Shown here: piece by piece, positions 16,345-25,246 of the stretch
Layout of the letters: every line of letters begins with the position of its first letter
How positions within the stretch are numbered: the stretch's first letter is position 1
Assembly: GCF_040026395.1 (NCBI RefSeq)
Contig: NZ_CP157278.1
Span: forward strand, 4,836,001 to 4,900,000
Direction of reading: 5' to 3'
Source: Pedobacter lusitanus
GTDB taxonomy: Bacteria > Bacteroidota > Bacteroidia > Sphingobacteriales > Sphingobacteriaceae
Length of the DNA stretch: 64,000 bases
Position numbers and translations under genes: made by a program
Notes under the pieces: generated by a model
The model's input: only the letters and a program-made list of their open reading frames with translations
The model's database searches: none
What the model was told of the DNA's origin: nothing

Positions 16345-17832
16345 TTAAATCTGTCTTAACAGATTTTTCCAGCTTACTTTATTAGCAATCAGTTCTTCCA
16401 GATCTTTGATGTCAATTCTCTGCTGCTCCATGCTGTCACGGTGACGGATAGTTACGGTATCGTCTTCCAGTGTCTGATGATCAACAGTGATACAGAAAGG
16501 TGTACCGATTGCATCTTGTCTGCGGTAACGTTTTCCGATTGAATCTTTCTCTTCATAAACGACATTGTAATCCAGTTTCAGATTATCCATGATCGTTTGT
16601 GCTTTTTCCGGTAAACCGTCTTTTTTGGTTAATGGTAAAATAGCTGCTTTTACCGGAGCAAGGCATGGGTGTAAATGAAGTACAATGCGACTGTCAGTTT
16701 TTTCGCCATCGCTCAGATCCTGATCTTCGAAAGCACCGATCATGGTCAGCAGGAACATACGGTCAAGACCAATAGAAGTTTCAATTACATATGGAATATA
16801 GTTGCCATAAGGTTTTCCGTCTTCATTCAGGTCATTATCGAAGTATTGCATTTTCTTACCTGAAAACTCCTGGTGTTGTTTTAAATCGAAGTCTGTACGG
16901 CTATGGATACCTTCAACTTCTTTGAAGCCGAATGGGAATTCAAATTCGATATCAACTGCTGCATTTGCATAATGTGCAAGTTTAGCGTGATCATGATATT
17001 TATATTTTGCAGGATCTGTACCTAATGCAGTGTGCCATTTAAGACGTGCTTCTTTCCAGTAGGCATACCATTTCATTTCCTCGCCCGGACGTACAAAGAA
17101 TTGCATTTCCATTTGTTCAAACTCACGCATACGCATGATGAACTGACGTGCAATTACCTCGTTTCTGAAAGCTTTACCGATTTGTGCAATACCGAAAGGA
17201 ATTTTCATTCTTCCTGATTTCTGAACATTCAGGAAGTTTACAAAAATACCCTGTGCAGTTTCAGGACGTAAATATACTTCTTCAGCGCCTTCTGCCATTG
17301 CTCCGAACTGTGTACTGAACATCAGGTTAAACTGACGTACATCAGTCCAGTTTTTTGTTCCGCTTACAGGACAGGCAATTTCATGCTCTTCAATCAATAC
17401 TTTAAGCTGTGGCAGGTTTTCAGCTTTAAGGGCCTCATCCATATCAGCCTGTAATTTTGCTGCTTTATCTGTTTTTCCGTCCTTTTCATAACGGGTAATT
17501 TTATCTTCTAATAACTGGTCAGCACGGTAACGTTTTTTCGAATCTTTATTATCGATCATCGGATCGCTGAATCCGTCTACGTGGCCGCTGGCTTTCCATA
17601 CTTTCGGATGCATAAAGATTGCAGAGTCAATTCCTACAATGTTTTCATGCATCTGAACCATAGATTTCCACCAGTAAGTTTTGATGTTATTCTTTAGTTC
17701 AGCACCTAACTGACCATAATCATAAACGGCACTTAAGCCATCATAAATTTCGCTGCTTTGAAATACGAAACCATATTCCTTGGCGTGGGAGATCACATTT
17801 TTAAATTGTTCGTCGTTATTTGTTTTGGCCAT
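16345..17832 (-). CDS. glyS: Glycine--tRNA ligase, single-chain (alpha2) type
   Basis: Charges tRNA-Gly. This is the eukaryote/archaea-like class II homodimeric enzyme, not the bacterial alpha2beta2 GlyQ/GlyS form. Class II motifs are visible: motif 2 FRNEVIARQFIMRMREFEQMEM (split here as FRNEVIARQF and MREFEQMEMQ) and motif 3 SIGLDRMFLL; LRPETAQGIFVNF is the family signature. I start it at the ATG at 17832 (495 residues, MAKTNNDEQFK) rather than 13 codons upstream because a TATATTTG promoter box sits at 17847-17840, which would fall inside a longer reading frame. Confidence 0.95.
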   Translation of the reverse strand: MAKTNNDEQFKNVISHAKEYGFVFQSSEIYDGLSAVYDYGQLGAELKNNIKTYWWKSMVQMHENIVGIDSAIFMHPKVWKASGHVDGFSDPMIDNKDSKKRYRADQLLEDKITRYEKDGKTDKAAKLQADMDEALKAENLPQLKVLIEEHEIACPVSGTKNWTDVRQFNLMFSTQFGAMAEGAEEVYLRPETAQGIFVNFLNVQKSGRMKIPFGIAQIGKAFRNEVIARQFIMRMREFEQMEMQFFVRPGEEMKWYAYWKEARLKWHTALGTDPAKYKYHDHAKLAHYANAAVDIEFEFPFGFKEVEGIHSRTDFDLKQHQEFSGKKMQYFDNDLNEDGKPYGNYIPYVIETSIGLDRMFLLTMIGAFEDQDLSDGEKTDSRIVLHLHPCLAPVKAAILPLTKKDGLPEKAQTIMDNLKLDYNVVYEEKDSIGKRYRRQDAIGTPFCITVDHQTLEDDTVTIRHRDSMEQQRIDIKDLEELIANKVSWKNLLRQI

Positions 17833-17839
17833 AATACTG

Positions 17840-17847
17840 CAAATATA
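17840..17847 (-). promoter_or_regulatory. Predicted -7 box (TATATTTG) of glyS
   Basis: TATATTTG on the minus strand is separated from the chosen ATG by only 7 bases, implying an almost leaderless mRNA and supporting the shorter glyS start. Confidence 0.6.
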
Positions 17848-17940
17848 GAATTTGGAGGGTAATTTTAACATATATTAAATACGAATTATTACTTTTGAAC
17901 TGATAGTTATCTGCTATCAGTCACAATTAAAATTAGCCCA

Positions 17941-18648
17941 TTGAGTATAAAGGTAGAAGGACTGTCAAAAACATATGGTCAGCAAAAAGCAGTAGATAAT
18001 ATCAGTTTCGAGGCTACGGCAGGCAAAATTCTTGGTTTCCTGGGGCCAAACGGAGCGGGTAAATCTACAACCATGCGTATGCTGACCGGTTATTTACAGC
18101 CAACTTCAGGAAAATCCAGTTTAGGTGGTTATGATACGCAGCTTCAAAGTCTTGAAATGCGTCGTATTCTGGGTTATCTGCCAGAAAATACGCCTTTATA
18201 TACAGATATGTATGTTCGGGAATTTCTGACTTTCGTAGCAAATACCTATCAGCTGAGTCATACAGAAATTAAGGTAAGGGAAGTCATTGAAAAGGTAGGA
18301 CTGGGAGAGGAGCAGCATAAAAAGATTGCTATGCTGAGCAAGGGATATAAGCAGCGGGTTGGATTGGCACAGGCAATTATTCATGATCCTGAGATCTTAA
18401 TTCTGGATGAACCTACAACGGGCCTGGACCCTAATCAGCTGTCGGATATCCGTGAACTGATCAGAAATCTGGGCAGGGATAAAACTGTAGTTCTTTCCAC
18501 ACATATTATGCAGGAGGTTGAAGCTCTTTGTGAACAGGTCGTGATTATCAGTAAAGGAAAAATTGTAGCAGATTCGTCATTAATTGATCTTAAAAAACAA
18601 CATAAAACTGACTCTTTGGAGGATTTGTTCAGGGTGCTAACTAGTTGA
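17941..18648 (+). CDS. gldA: Gliding-motility ABC transporter ATPase GldA
   Basis: A 235-residue ABC ATPase: Walker A GPNGAGKST, signature LSKGYKQRVGLAQ, Walker B ILILDEPTTGLDPNQ and the switch histidine in STHIMQEVEAL. The opening MSIKVEGLSKTYG and overall length match GldA, which works with GldF and GldG. The start is a TTG at 17941, since no ATG is available before the conserved N-terminus. The permease genes gldF-gldG are 2.3 kb away on the same strand, separated by two beta-barrel genes and one inverted gene. Another ABC-2 ATPase role is the alternative. Confidence 0.85.
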   Translation: MSIKVEGLSKTYGQQKAVDNISFEATAGKILGFLGPNGAGKSTTMRMLTGYLQPTSGKSSLGGYDTQLQSLEMRRILGYLPENTPLYTDMYVREFLTFVANTYQLSHTEIKVREVIEKVGLGEEQHKKIAMLSKGYKQRVGLAQAIIHDPEILILDEPTTGLDPNQLSDIRELIRNLGRDKTVVLSTHIMQEVEALCEQVVIISKGKIVADSSLIDLKKQHKTDSLEDLFRVLTS

Positions 18649-18737
18649 TATGTAGTTTTTTGAGTATCTTATTTTAGTTTGGCCGGCTTTTTGTTTAATC
18701 TATAGTGGATTATATCCGCTAACTTAAATAAGAAAAT

Positions 18738-19280
18738 ATGAAAAGGTTATTTTTACTAACAGCTATAGCAGGAATTTTTGCATTCTCAAACGTTTCAGCT
18801 CAGAAAAAAGATCCTGCAATGTCAGGTCAGAAATTAGGTATTGGTGTTGATTTTGGATTGCCAACTGGTAACTTTAACAACGCTTATAAATTAGGAGTAG
18901 GTGGTTCATTATTATTCCAGACACCGGTTGCACATAATTTAAATTTTACTGCCAGTGCAGGATATCTTAGTTTTTCAGGTAAATCTATTAGTTTAGGTTC
19001 ATTGGGAACTTATAAGGCACCTAATTTTGCTGCTATTCCAGTAAAAGCTGGTTTAAGATATTTCTTAGCAGAAAATGTGTTTGTTGGTGGTGAGCTGGGT
19101 GCTGCTTTCGGTACTAGTACTGGTGCAGGAACTTCATTTATTTATACACCAAATTTAGGAGTAGAATTCCCGGTTGCAGACAAATCAACAATTGAATTAG
19201 GCGCAAGATATGAGTCATGGTCTAAAGATGGTGCTGCAAGATTCGTAGGCTTCAGGTTAGCTTATAACTTCGGTATATAA
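18738..19280 (+). CDS. Outer-membrane beta-barrel protein, tandem copy 1
   Basis: A 180-residue protein with signal peptide MKRLFLLTAIAGIFAFSNVSAQ and about eight amphipathic strands (GIGVDFGLPTGNF..., FRLAYNFGI at the end). It is a clear paralogue of the next gene: same length, nearly the same signal peptide, shared GGSLLFQTP, NFTASAGYLS, IPVKAGLRYF and RLAYNFGI segments. Probably an outer-membrane barrel of the OmpA/PorT-like group with no known substrate. Ends at a terminator (19321-19353). Confidence 0.8.
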   Translation: MKRLFLLTAIAGIFAFSNVSAQKKDPAMSGQKLGIGVDFGLPTGNFNNAYKLGVGGSLLFQTPVAHNLNFTASAGYLSFSGKSISLGSLGTYKAPNFAAIPVKAGLRYFLAENVFVGGELGAAFGTSTGAGTSFIYTPNLGVEFPVADKSTIELGARYESWSKDGAARFVGFRLAYNFGI

Positions 19281-19320
19281 TTTGGATATTATATAGTCGG
19301 GTTTTAAACCTTAATACTCG

Positions 19321-19356
19321 AAAAGGGCTGTCATAAATTGTGACAGCCCTTTTTTA
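19321..19356 (+). terminator. Terminator between the two beta-barrel genes
   Basis: AAAA plus GGGCTGTCA (19325-19333) pairs with TGACAGCCC (19341-19349) plus T-run, around a 7-base loop. It separates the tandem paralogues into independent transcripts. Confidence 0.88.
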
Positions 19357-19513
19357 TTTCATTTGTTTTCTTTTGATGATGATAACAGAGGTTACTTCAG
19401 GCCGTTATAAATTTTAACTCGCTTATTTCTAATTATTTGTTTATTAAGTTTTCTTGTTAATTGTTTTTTGTTTAGTCTTGCTGTTAATTTAATATCTAAA
19501 CAATTAACACAAA

Positions 19514-20056
19514 ATGAAAAAGTTATTCTTATTAACGGCTATTGCCGGAGTTTTTGCATTTGGTAATGTATCAGCTCAAAAAATTAAAGGCCCGAAGTTA
19601 GGTATCGGAGCTGATTTTGCTATTCCTGTCGGGAACCTGAGTAATGGTTATAAATTTGGTTATGGAGGATCTTTATTATTTCAAACTCCAATTGCACCAA
19701 AATTGAATTTTACAGCCTCAGCTGGCTATCTGAGTATGGTTGGTAAGACTTTAGACTTTTATTACGGGAATTACTCATTATCCGGAAAAGTCCCTAATTC
19801 AAACGTAATTCCAGTAAAAGTCGGAGCAAGATATTTTGTTACAGACAGTTTTTATGCAGGTGGTGAGGTTGGCGCTGCTTTTGTTTCAGAAGATGGTGAT
19901 AACGGAACTGCTTTCGCCTATGCGCCGGGTATTGGTTTAGAGCTTCCTCTGGCTAATAAAAAGGCAGTTGATTTAGGTGTAAGATACGAAGGATGGTCAA
20001 AAAATTCTTCAGTAGGATTTTTTGGTTTGAGAGTTGCCTATAATTTTGGAATATAA
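19514..20056 (+). CDS. Outer-membrane beta-barrel protein, tandem copy 2
   Basis: A 180-residue paralogue of the preceding gene: signal peptide MKKLFLLTAIAGVFAFGNVSAQ, GIGADFAIPVGNLSNGYKFGYGG (given in part: GIGADFAIPVGNL), GGSLLFQTPIAPKLNFTASA and the terminal GLRVAYNFGI. It has its own upstream region of 160 AT-rich bases after the intervening terminator, with a TAGTCTTG promoter-like box, so the two copies can be expressed differently. Ends at a palindromic bidirectional terminator. Confidence 0.8.
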   Translation: MKKLFLLTAIAGVFAFGNVSAQKIKGPKLGIGADFAIPVGNLSNGYKFGYGGSLLFQTPIAPKLNFTASAGYLSMVGKTLDFYYGNYSLSGKVPNSNVIPVKVGARYFVTDSFYAGGEVGAAFVSEDGDNGTAFAYAPGIGLELPLANKKAVDLGVRYEGWSKNSSVGFFGLRVAYNFGI

Positions 20057-20093
20057 ACCGGAATTGATCAGACAGATTTTAAATCTTAAATAA

Positions 20094-20129
20094 AAAAGGC
20101 GTCTTAAATTATAATTTAAGACGCCTTTT
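20094..20129. terminator. Perfect 36-bp palindromic bidirectional terminator
   Basis: 18-bp arms with no loop, flanked by A and T runs, between the converging beta-barrel gene (ends 20056) and the YdeI-like gene (ends 20191). Suitable as terminator for both strands. Confidence 0.88.
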
Positions 20130-20190
20130 CTTTAAAATAATACCAGTCCGTACGGACGGTAAAATATCGGCATGTGTAGTTAAAACGAGT

Positions 20191-20799
20191 TTATCTCTGG
20201 TATTTCCAGTTTCTGGATTTTCCTTCAGTTATCCATTCCAGGGCTGTGTCCATCCGTTTATTTCTTGTGGCTTCAGTTTTTGCCTCGCTGAACCATTCCA
20301 GGTAATCCTTTTTCTGCGAATAGCTGAATTTCTCAAAATTGATTCCAGCCTGAGGGACACTAACCAGTCTCTCCACAAAATCATCAGGAACCTGTAAAGC
20401 TACTTTTGGGGCTGCTGGCTTTTTGGGTACCTTGACACCTTCTTTATTCAGAATCACAGCGTTTTGTATATAAGTGATCAAAACATCATCGCCTGGCAAA
20501 TCTTCTACAGATTCAAGTTTACCCAGGTGACCCATAGAATGCGGTTTATCTTCACCTGTCAGGTGACGCAGATCGGGGATCAGAGAAGCTTTCCAGAAAC
20601 CAAAAGAACAATGGTTTTTAAAAGCAGCCATGCCACAGACAGGTCCTTTATAATCGAAGTGCGGACAACCCCACTTAATGGTTTCAATAATTTCGGGACA
20701 GGCCTCATGCACAAGCATTCTGAGGTGGTTTAATATCGGCTGTGCAAATGCTGCAGCGTTATCAATATAAAGATCGATGCGGTTGTCATATTTTCCCAT
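20191..20799 (-). CDS. YdeI/OmpD-associated-type protein with DUF1801 domain
   Basis: A 202-residue cytoplasmic protein. The N-terminal part (MGKYDNRIDLYIDNAAAF..., with HEACPEIIETIKWGCPHFDY) is a DUF1801/YdhG-like domain, and the C-terminal part (VPDDFVERLVSVPQAGINFEKFSY..., given in part, then SQKKDYLEWFSEAKTEATR) is the YdeI helical domain. Function is not established. I use the ATG at 20799 rather than a TTG four codons upstream. It is inverted inside the gldA-gldFG interval, and nothing suggests a link to gliding. Confidence 0.8.
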   Translation of the reverse strand: MGKYDNRIDLYIDNAAAFAQPILNHLRMLVHEACPEIIETIKWGCPHFDYKGPVCGMAAFKNHCSFGFWKASLIPDLRHLTGEDKPHSMGHLGKLESVEDLPGDDVLITYIQNAVILNKEGVKVPKKPAAPKVALQVPDDFVERLVSVPQAGINFEKFSYSQKKDYLEWFSEAKTEATRNKRMDTALEWITEGKSRNWKYQR

Positions 20800-20950
20800 G
20801 GCCTGTATCAATTAATAGATTATAATAATAATGGTTACTAAATTAGTCAAAAATGTGTTTTTATCTATGGTATGATGTAATCTAATATAAGACTGCTATA
20901 CTTTCCCATTCTCCCGATATTTACTAACTTCGGCAACATTATAATTTTTC

Positions 20951-21679
20951 ATGTACGCAGTATTTAAACGCGAATTATTCAGTTTATTAAATTCATTAAT
21001 GGCTTACATCACTATTGGTGTATTCCTGCTGGTTTCAGGCTTGCTACTCTGGTTTTTTCCGGATACTTCAATTCTTGAATATGGTTATGCTGAACTAAAC
21101 GGCTTTTTTAGTCTCACTCCATTTTTATTTATGTTTCTGATCCCTGCAATTACGATGCGCTCTTTTGCAGAGGAACGCAGAGAGGGTACCTATATTTTGC
21201 TGGCCAGCAGACCGCTTACAGACTGGCAGATTATTCTGGCTAAATACCTGGCTTGTTTTACCCTGATCCTCTTTGCCCTGATTCCTACCTTATTATATTA
21301 TTATACCATCGTGCAGCTTGGTATGCCGAAAGGTAATATAGACGGAGGGGCCGTTGCCGGATCTTATATAGGTTTGTTATTATTGGGAGCCGCTTTTGCT
21401 TCCATTGGTGTTTTTGCATCATCGGTTACTAAAAATCAGGTTATTGCTTTTGCCGTGGCCGTTTTATTGTCTTTTATCGCTTATAGTGGTTTTGATTCAC
21501 TGGGTAAGATTTTCTCTGCCACTGTGTTTGAAGATATATTTGTTTGGCTGAGTATCAATGAACATTTTCAATCCATGAGCAGGGGAGTACTTGATACACG
21601 TGATCTGGTTTATTTTATCTCTTTTATTTTATTGTTTCTGGGGATAACCCGGATAGTGATTGGAGGTAGAAAATGGTAA
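20951..21679 (+). CDS. gldF: Gliding-motility ABC transporter permease GldF
   Basis: A 242-residue inner-membrane protein with about six transmembrane helices. MYAVFKRELFSLLNSLMAYI and FLIPAITMRSFAEERREGTY are characteristic of the ABC-2 permease family that includes GldF. It overlaps gldG by 7 bases, so both are translated together. With GldA and GldG it is thought to form an ABC complex needed for gliding in flavobacteria; whether this organism glides is not shown by the sequence. Confidence 0.88.
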   Translation: MYAVFKRELFSLLNSLMAYITIGVFLLVSGLLLWFFPDTSILEYGYAELNGFFSLTPFLFMFLIPAITMRSFAEERREGTYILLASRPLTDWQIILAKYLACFTLILFALIPTLLYYYTIVQLGMPKGNIDGGAVAGSYIGLLLLGAAFASIGVFASSVTKNQVIAFAVAVLLSFIAYSGFDSLGKIFSATVFEDIFVWLSINEHFQSMSRGVLDTRDLVYFISFILLFLGITRIVIGGRKW

Positions 21680-23352
21680 ATAAGCAAATAAAGATCCGTA
21701 TGCTGTTTTTTGCAGCACTGCTCATCTTTTTAAATTTAATAGCCAGTCATTTTTATACCCGTTTTGATTTTACGAAGGAAAAAAGGTTTACGTTAAATCC
21801 TAAATCCAAAGCTGTTTTAGCTAAAGCAAAACAAGAAATTACAGTTACCGTATTTCTGGATGGAGAACTACCTGCTGCTTTTAAACGTTTACAGCGGGCC
21901 ACAGCAGATTTACTGAATGATTATAAGGCTACTTCGGGAGTAAAAATTAATGTAGTATTTACTGATCCGGTCAGTGGACTGGCACAGCAGGAACAGGATA
22001 CGGTTTTGAGTAATTTATACCGCATCGGCATTGAGCCTACCAATCTGAATATTAAAAATGAAGCGGGTTTTACGCAGAAAACAATCTTCCCTATGGCTAT
22101 TGTACAAGCCGGGGACAGACAGATTGCGGTTAAACTGCTTCAGAATCTTGATGCAGGCGGAGGATATGAAGATAATATCAATAATTCTATTCAAAACCTG
22201 GAATATGTTTTTACTTCCGCCATTAAAAAAGTAAGCACAGGAGAGAACCCGCGTATTGGTTTTACAGAAGGAAACGGAGAACCTTCAGATCTGTATCTGA
22301 GTGATGCGATGAAATCCCTGTCTGATAGTTATGAAGTAGGGCGGGTAGATTTGAATCAGATCAGTAAACAGGGACTGGATAAACTCAAAATCCTTTTTAT
22401 TACCAAACCTCAGCGTGAGTTTTCTGAAGCTGTAAAATATAAAATCAATTATTTTGTGATGAATGGCGGCAGGGTAGTCTGGAGTCTTGACCAGGTGAGT
22501 GCAAGTCTGGATAGCCTGAAGGGTAAAGGTGAGCAACTGGCTTTTAATAATAAGCTGAATCTCGATGATCAGTTATTTATGTATGGTGCCAGAATAAATT
22601 ATAATCTGGTAGCTGATCTGAATTGTGCAGAGATTCCGGTAGCGATGAGGGGCGGAGCAGGGCGTGATATACAAATGGCTCCATGGATTTATTATCCTGT
22701 ACTGGTTCCGGACACGTCGAATAATATAGTCAGAAATATTGATGGAGTAAAAACTGAATTCCTGAGTACAGTAGACACAATCGGGGTAAAAGGTATACGT
22801 AAAACAGTTATTCTGCGTACCTCTCCTTATCATATCGTTTATCAAACACCTAAATTACTCACTTTAGCTACTGTTGCTGAAACACCTGATCAGAAGTTAT
22901 ATTCAAATCCGGCGCAAAATGCTGCAGTTTTGCTTGAAGGTGTTTTTCCTTCAGTGTTTGCAAACCGCGCAGTCCCTGCAGGAATAACGGAAAACTACGG
23001 CGTTCCGGGGCAAAGTAAAAATACCAGAATGATCGTAATTGGTGATGGAGATATTTTTCTGAACCAGGTGAGCGGACGTGATGGTTCTGTTTTTCCTCTT
23101 GGTTTTGACAGGTATACCCAAAGAAATTTTGGGAACAAGGCTTTTCTGCTAAATATTGCAGATTATTTATCCAGTGACGATAATTTAATTGAATTAAGGA
23201 ATAAAGAGGTTAAGGTCAGGCTGCTGGATAAACAGCTTTTGAGACAATCAAAAACCAAATGGCAGTTTATTAATCTTATTTTACCATTATTACTGTTAAT
23301 ATTGTTCGCAATTTTTCAACATTATTACCGCAAGTATAAGTATGCAAGGTAA
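21673..23352 (+). CDS. gldG: Gliding-motility accessory ABC protein GldG
   Basis: A 559-residue protein with an N-terminal membrane helix (RMLFFAALLIFLNLIASHF), a large periplasmic ABC-type auxiliary domain (about 40-520) and a C-terminal helix (LILPLLLLILFAIFQHYYRK) ending in a basic tail. The arrangement, the strain SGVKINVVFTDP and the adjacency to gldF identify it. dnaN begins 34 bases downstream, a common neighbour in this phylum. Confidence 0.88.
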   Translation: MVNKQIKIRMLFFAALLIFLNLIASHFYTRFDFTKEKRFTLNPKSKAVLAKAKQEITVTVFLDGELPAAFKRLQRATADLLNDYKATSGVKINVVFTDPVSGLAQQEQDTVLSNLYRIGIEPTNLNIKNEAGFTQKTIFPMAIVQAGDRQIAVKLLQNLDAGGGYEDNINNSIQNLEYVFTSAIKKVSTGENPRIGFTEGNGEPSDLYLSDAMKSLSDSYEVGRVDLNQISKQGLDKLKILFITKPQREFSEAVKYKINYFVMNGGRVVWSLDQVSASLDSLKGKGEQLAFNNKLNLDDQLFMYGARINYNLVADLNCAEIPVAMRGGAGRDIQMAPWIYYPVLVPDTSNNIVRNIDGVKTEFLSTVDTIGVKGIRKTVILRTSPYHIVYQTPKLLTLATVAETPDQKLYSNPAQNAAVLLEGVFPSVFANRAVPAGITENYGVPGQSKNTRMIVIGDGDIFLNQVSGRDGSVFPLGFDRYTQRNFGNKAFLLNIADYLSSDDNLIELRNKEVKVRLLDKQLLRQSKTKWQFINLILPLLLLILFAIFQHYYRKYKYAR

Positions 23353-23358
23353 TTTTTA

Positions 23359-23366
23359 TATTTTTG
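23359..23366 (+). promoter_or_regulatory. Predicted -7 box (TATTTTTG) of dnaN
   Basis: TATTTTTG fits TAnnTTTG, in the short gldG-dnaN gap, 20 bases before the dnaN ATG. It suggests that dnaN has its own promoter besides read-through from gldFG. Confidence 0.45.
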
Positions 23367-23386
23367 AGAACTGACAAGATCATATT

Positions 23387-24511
23387 ATGAGATTTATTGT
23401 ATCCACATCAACGCTATTAAAACATTTACAAACGGTTAATGGTGCTTCAAGCAGCAGTACTGTTTTGCCGATACTGGAAAATTTCCTTTTCGAGATTAAA
23501 GACGGAAGTTTAACGATTTCCGCTACAGATTTGCAGACAAGTATGACTACTTCTTTACCTGTTGAATCAAAAGAGGGCGGAAAAGTTGCTGTACCTTCAA
23601 GAATCTTATTAGATACTTTGAAAACGCTTCCTGATCAACCTATTTCTTTCAATATTGATGATGCTACATTTTCTATTGAAATTAGTGCAGGTGACGGAAA
23701 ATACAAACTGAGTGGCGAAAACGGAGATGATTTTCCTAAAATTCCGGTAGTAGAAAACGCTTCATCAGTAAACCTGCCTGCTTCAGTGCTGACAGAAGCC
23801 ATTACCAAGACTATTTTTGCTGTAAGTAATGACGAGCTTCGTCCGGCAATGACTGGTGTTTTTTGCCAGTTATCTGATCAGTTTATCACTTTTGTAGCTA
23901 CTGATGCTCACAAACTGGTAAGATACAGACGTATGGACAGCAAAGCAGATAAAACAGCTTCATTCATTCTGCCTAAAAAAGCACTTACTTTATTAAAAGC
24001 AGCTTTACCTTCAACAGATATTAATGTATCGGTTGATTATAATGCAACCAGCGCATTCTTCAAATTTGAGAATATCAACCTGGTATGTCGTTTAATCGAT
24101 GAGCGTTACCCTGATTATGAAGCAGTAATCCCTGCTAACAACCCGAATAAACTAATTATTGACAGAGCTTTATTCCTGAATACACTGCGTCGTGTAGTTA
24201 TTTTTGCTAATAAAACAACTCACCAGGTAAGATTAAAAATCAATGGAAGTGAACTGAATATCTCTTCTGAAGATCTTGACTTTGCTAATGAGGCTCATGA
24301 GCGTTTAAGCTGTCAGTATCAGGGTGAAGACCTGGAAATTGGTTTTAACGCACGTTTCCTGATCGAAATGCTGAGTAACCTTTCTGGTGAGGAAGTAACT
24401 TTAGAACTTTCTACGCCAAACCGTGCTGGTTTACTGATTCCTCAAACCAATGACGAAAACGAAGATGTCCTGATGCTGGTTATGCCGGTTATGCTAAACA
24501 ACTATAATTAA
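23387..24511 (+). CDS. dnaN: DNA polymerase III sliding clamp (beta subunit)
   Basis: Forms the ring clamp that tethers DNA polymerase to the template. The 374 residues correspond to three clamp domains of about 120-125 residues. Recognisable segments are MRFIVSTSTLLKHLQTVNG, DELRPAMTGVFCQL, FVATDAHKLVRYRR, and the C-terminal LVMPVMLNNYN, which carries the hydrophobic-pocket end typical of the family (normally VMPMRL). It is not next to dnaA here, and the region shows no origin-like DnaA box cluster. Confidence 0.96.
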   Translation: MRFIVSTSTLLKHLQTVNGASSSSTVLPILENFLFEIKDGSLTISATDLQTSMTTSLPVESKEGGKVAVPSRILLDTLKTLPDQPISFNIDDATFSIEISAGDGKYKLSGENGDDFPKIPVVENASSVNLPASVLTEAITKTIFAVSNDELRPAMTGVFCQLSDQFITFVATDAHKLVRYRRMDSKADKTASFILPKKALTLLKAALPSTDINVSVDYNATSAFFKFENINLVCRLIDERYPDYEAVIPANNPNKLIIDRALFLNTLRRVVIFANKTTHQVRLKINGSELNISSEDLDFANEAHERLSCQYQGEDLEIGFNARFLIEMLSNLSGEEVTLELSTPNRAGLLIPQTNDENEDVLMLVMPVMLNNYN

Positions 24512-24531
24512 TTTTATATAAAATTTATCTG

Positions 24532-24572
24532 AACGTCATTATATGCGGAAATAAACACGCTATAATGACGTT
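24532..24572. terminator. Hairpin between dnaN and the DedA gene
   Basis: 12-bp perfect arms (24532-24543 and 24561-24572) with an inner GCG/CGC extension and a 10-base apical loop. It is 20 bases after the dnaN stop and only 14 bases before the DedA ATG, with no strong T tract. It may be a weak terminator or a regulatory hairpin of the DedA gene. Confidence 0.55.
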
Positions 24573-24586
24573 TGCTATGTTACACT

Positions 24587-25246
24587 ATGGACATCATCAA
24601 TCAGCTGATACAGTTTATTCTGCACACAGATGTAGAATTGGTTAAGCTGGTAAGCAATTACCAGACCTGGACCTATCTTATTTTATTCATTATTATTTTT
24701 GCCGAAACCGGATTTGTTGTCACTCCATTTTTGCCCGGAGACTCGATGCTATTTGCTGTAGGCGCATTAATTGCCAAAGGAAATACCGGTCTGGAAATCT
24801 GGATTATGTTTTTTATTCTGTCTGTGGCAGCTATTGTGGGCAACAGTTTAAATTACCGTTTAGGCAGTTTCTTTGGGGTAAAAGTCTTCAAGGAAGGAAA
24901 TAAAATCTTAAAACTTGAGTATTATAACAAATCACATATGTTTTTTGAAAAACATGGTGGTAAGGCTATTATATTCAGCCGTTTTCTACCGATTTTCAGA
25001 ACTATAGCTCCTTTTGTTGCTGGTGTGGCAAAAATGCCATTCGGCAGATTTACCTATTATAATATCATCGGTGGATTGGGATGGATTGGAAGTTTATTGT
25101 TCGCAGGATTTTTACTGGGACAGATTCCTGTAGTAAGGGATAACTTCTCTATCGTGATTTTAATTATAGCGGTAGTCACATTTGCTCCTGTGATCTTTGC
25201 AGCAGTAAAATCAAGATTTAAATCTAAAGAAATCATAGAGAATTAA
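24587..25246 (+). CDS. DedA-family membrane protein
   Basis: A 219-residue polytopic membrane protein of the DedA/VTT family, linked to polyprenyl-phosphate and phospholipid flipping. Signature segments: FAETGFVVTPFLPGDSMLFAVG, in which E and the PGDS motif are conserved (long form split: FAETGFVVTPFLP, GDSMLFAVG), then FFEKHGGKAIIFSRFLPIFR with the conserved FxRFxPxxR, and GGLGWIGSLLFAGFLLGQIP. I start at the ATG at 24587, five codons inside the longest frame. Its stop overlaps the convergent next gene by 4 bases. Confidence 0.9.
   Translation: MDIINQLIQFILHTDVELVKLVSNYQTWTYLILFIIIFAETGFVVTPFLPGDSMLFAVGALIAKGNTGLEIWIMFFILSVAAIVGNSLNYRLGSFFGVKVFKEGNKILKLEYYNKSHMFFEKHGGKAIIFSRFLPIFRTIAPFVAGVAKMPFGRFTYYNIIGGLGWIGSLLFAGFLLGQIPVVRDNFSIVILIIAVVTFAPVIFAAVKSRFKSKEIIEN

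Noticed and set aside
20146..20157. GTCCGTACGGAC, a GC-rich 12-bp palindrome resembling a TetR-type operator
   Set aside because: It is downstream of two converging genes with no promoter beside it, and no regulator gene is near.
23387..24511. Replication origin near dnaN
   Set aside because: dnaA is absent and no cluster of DnaA boxes (TTATCCACA) was noticed in the flanking gaps.
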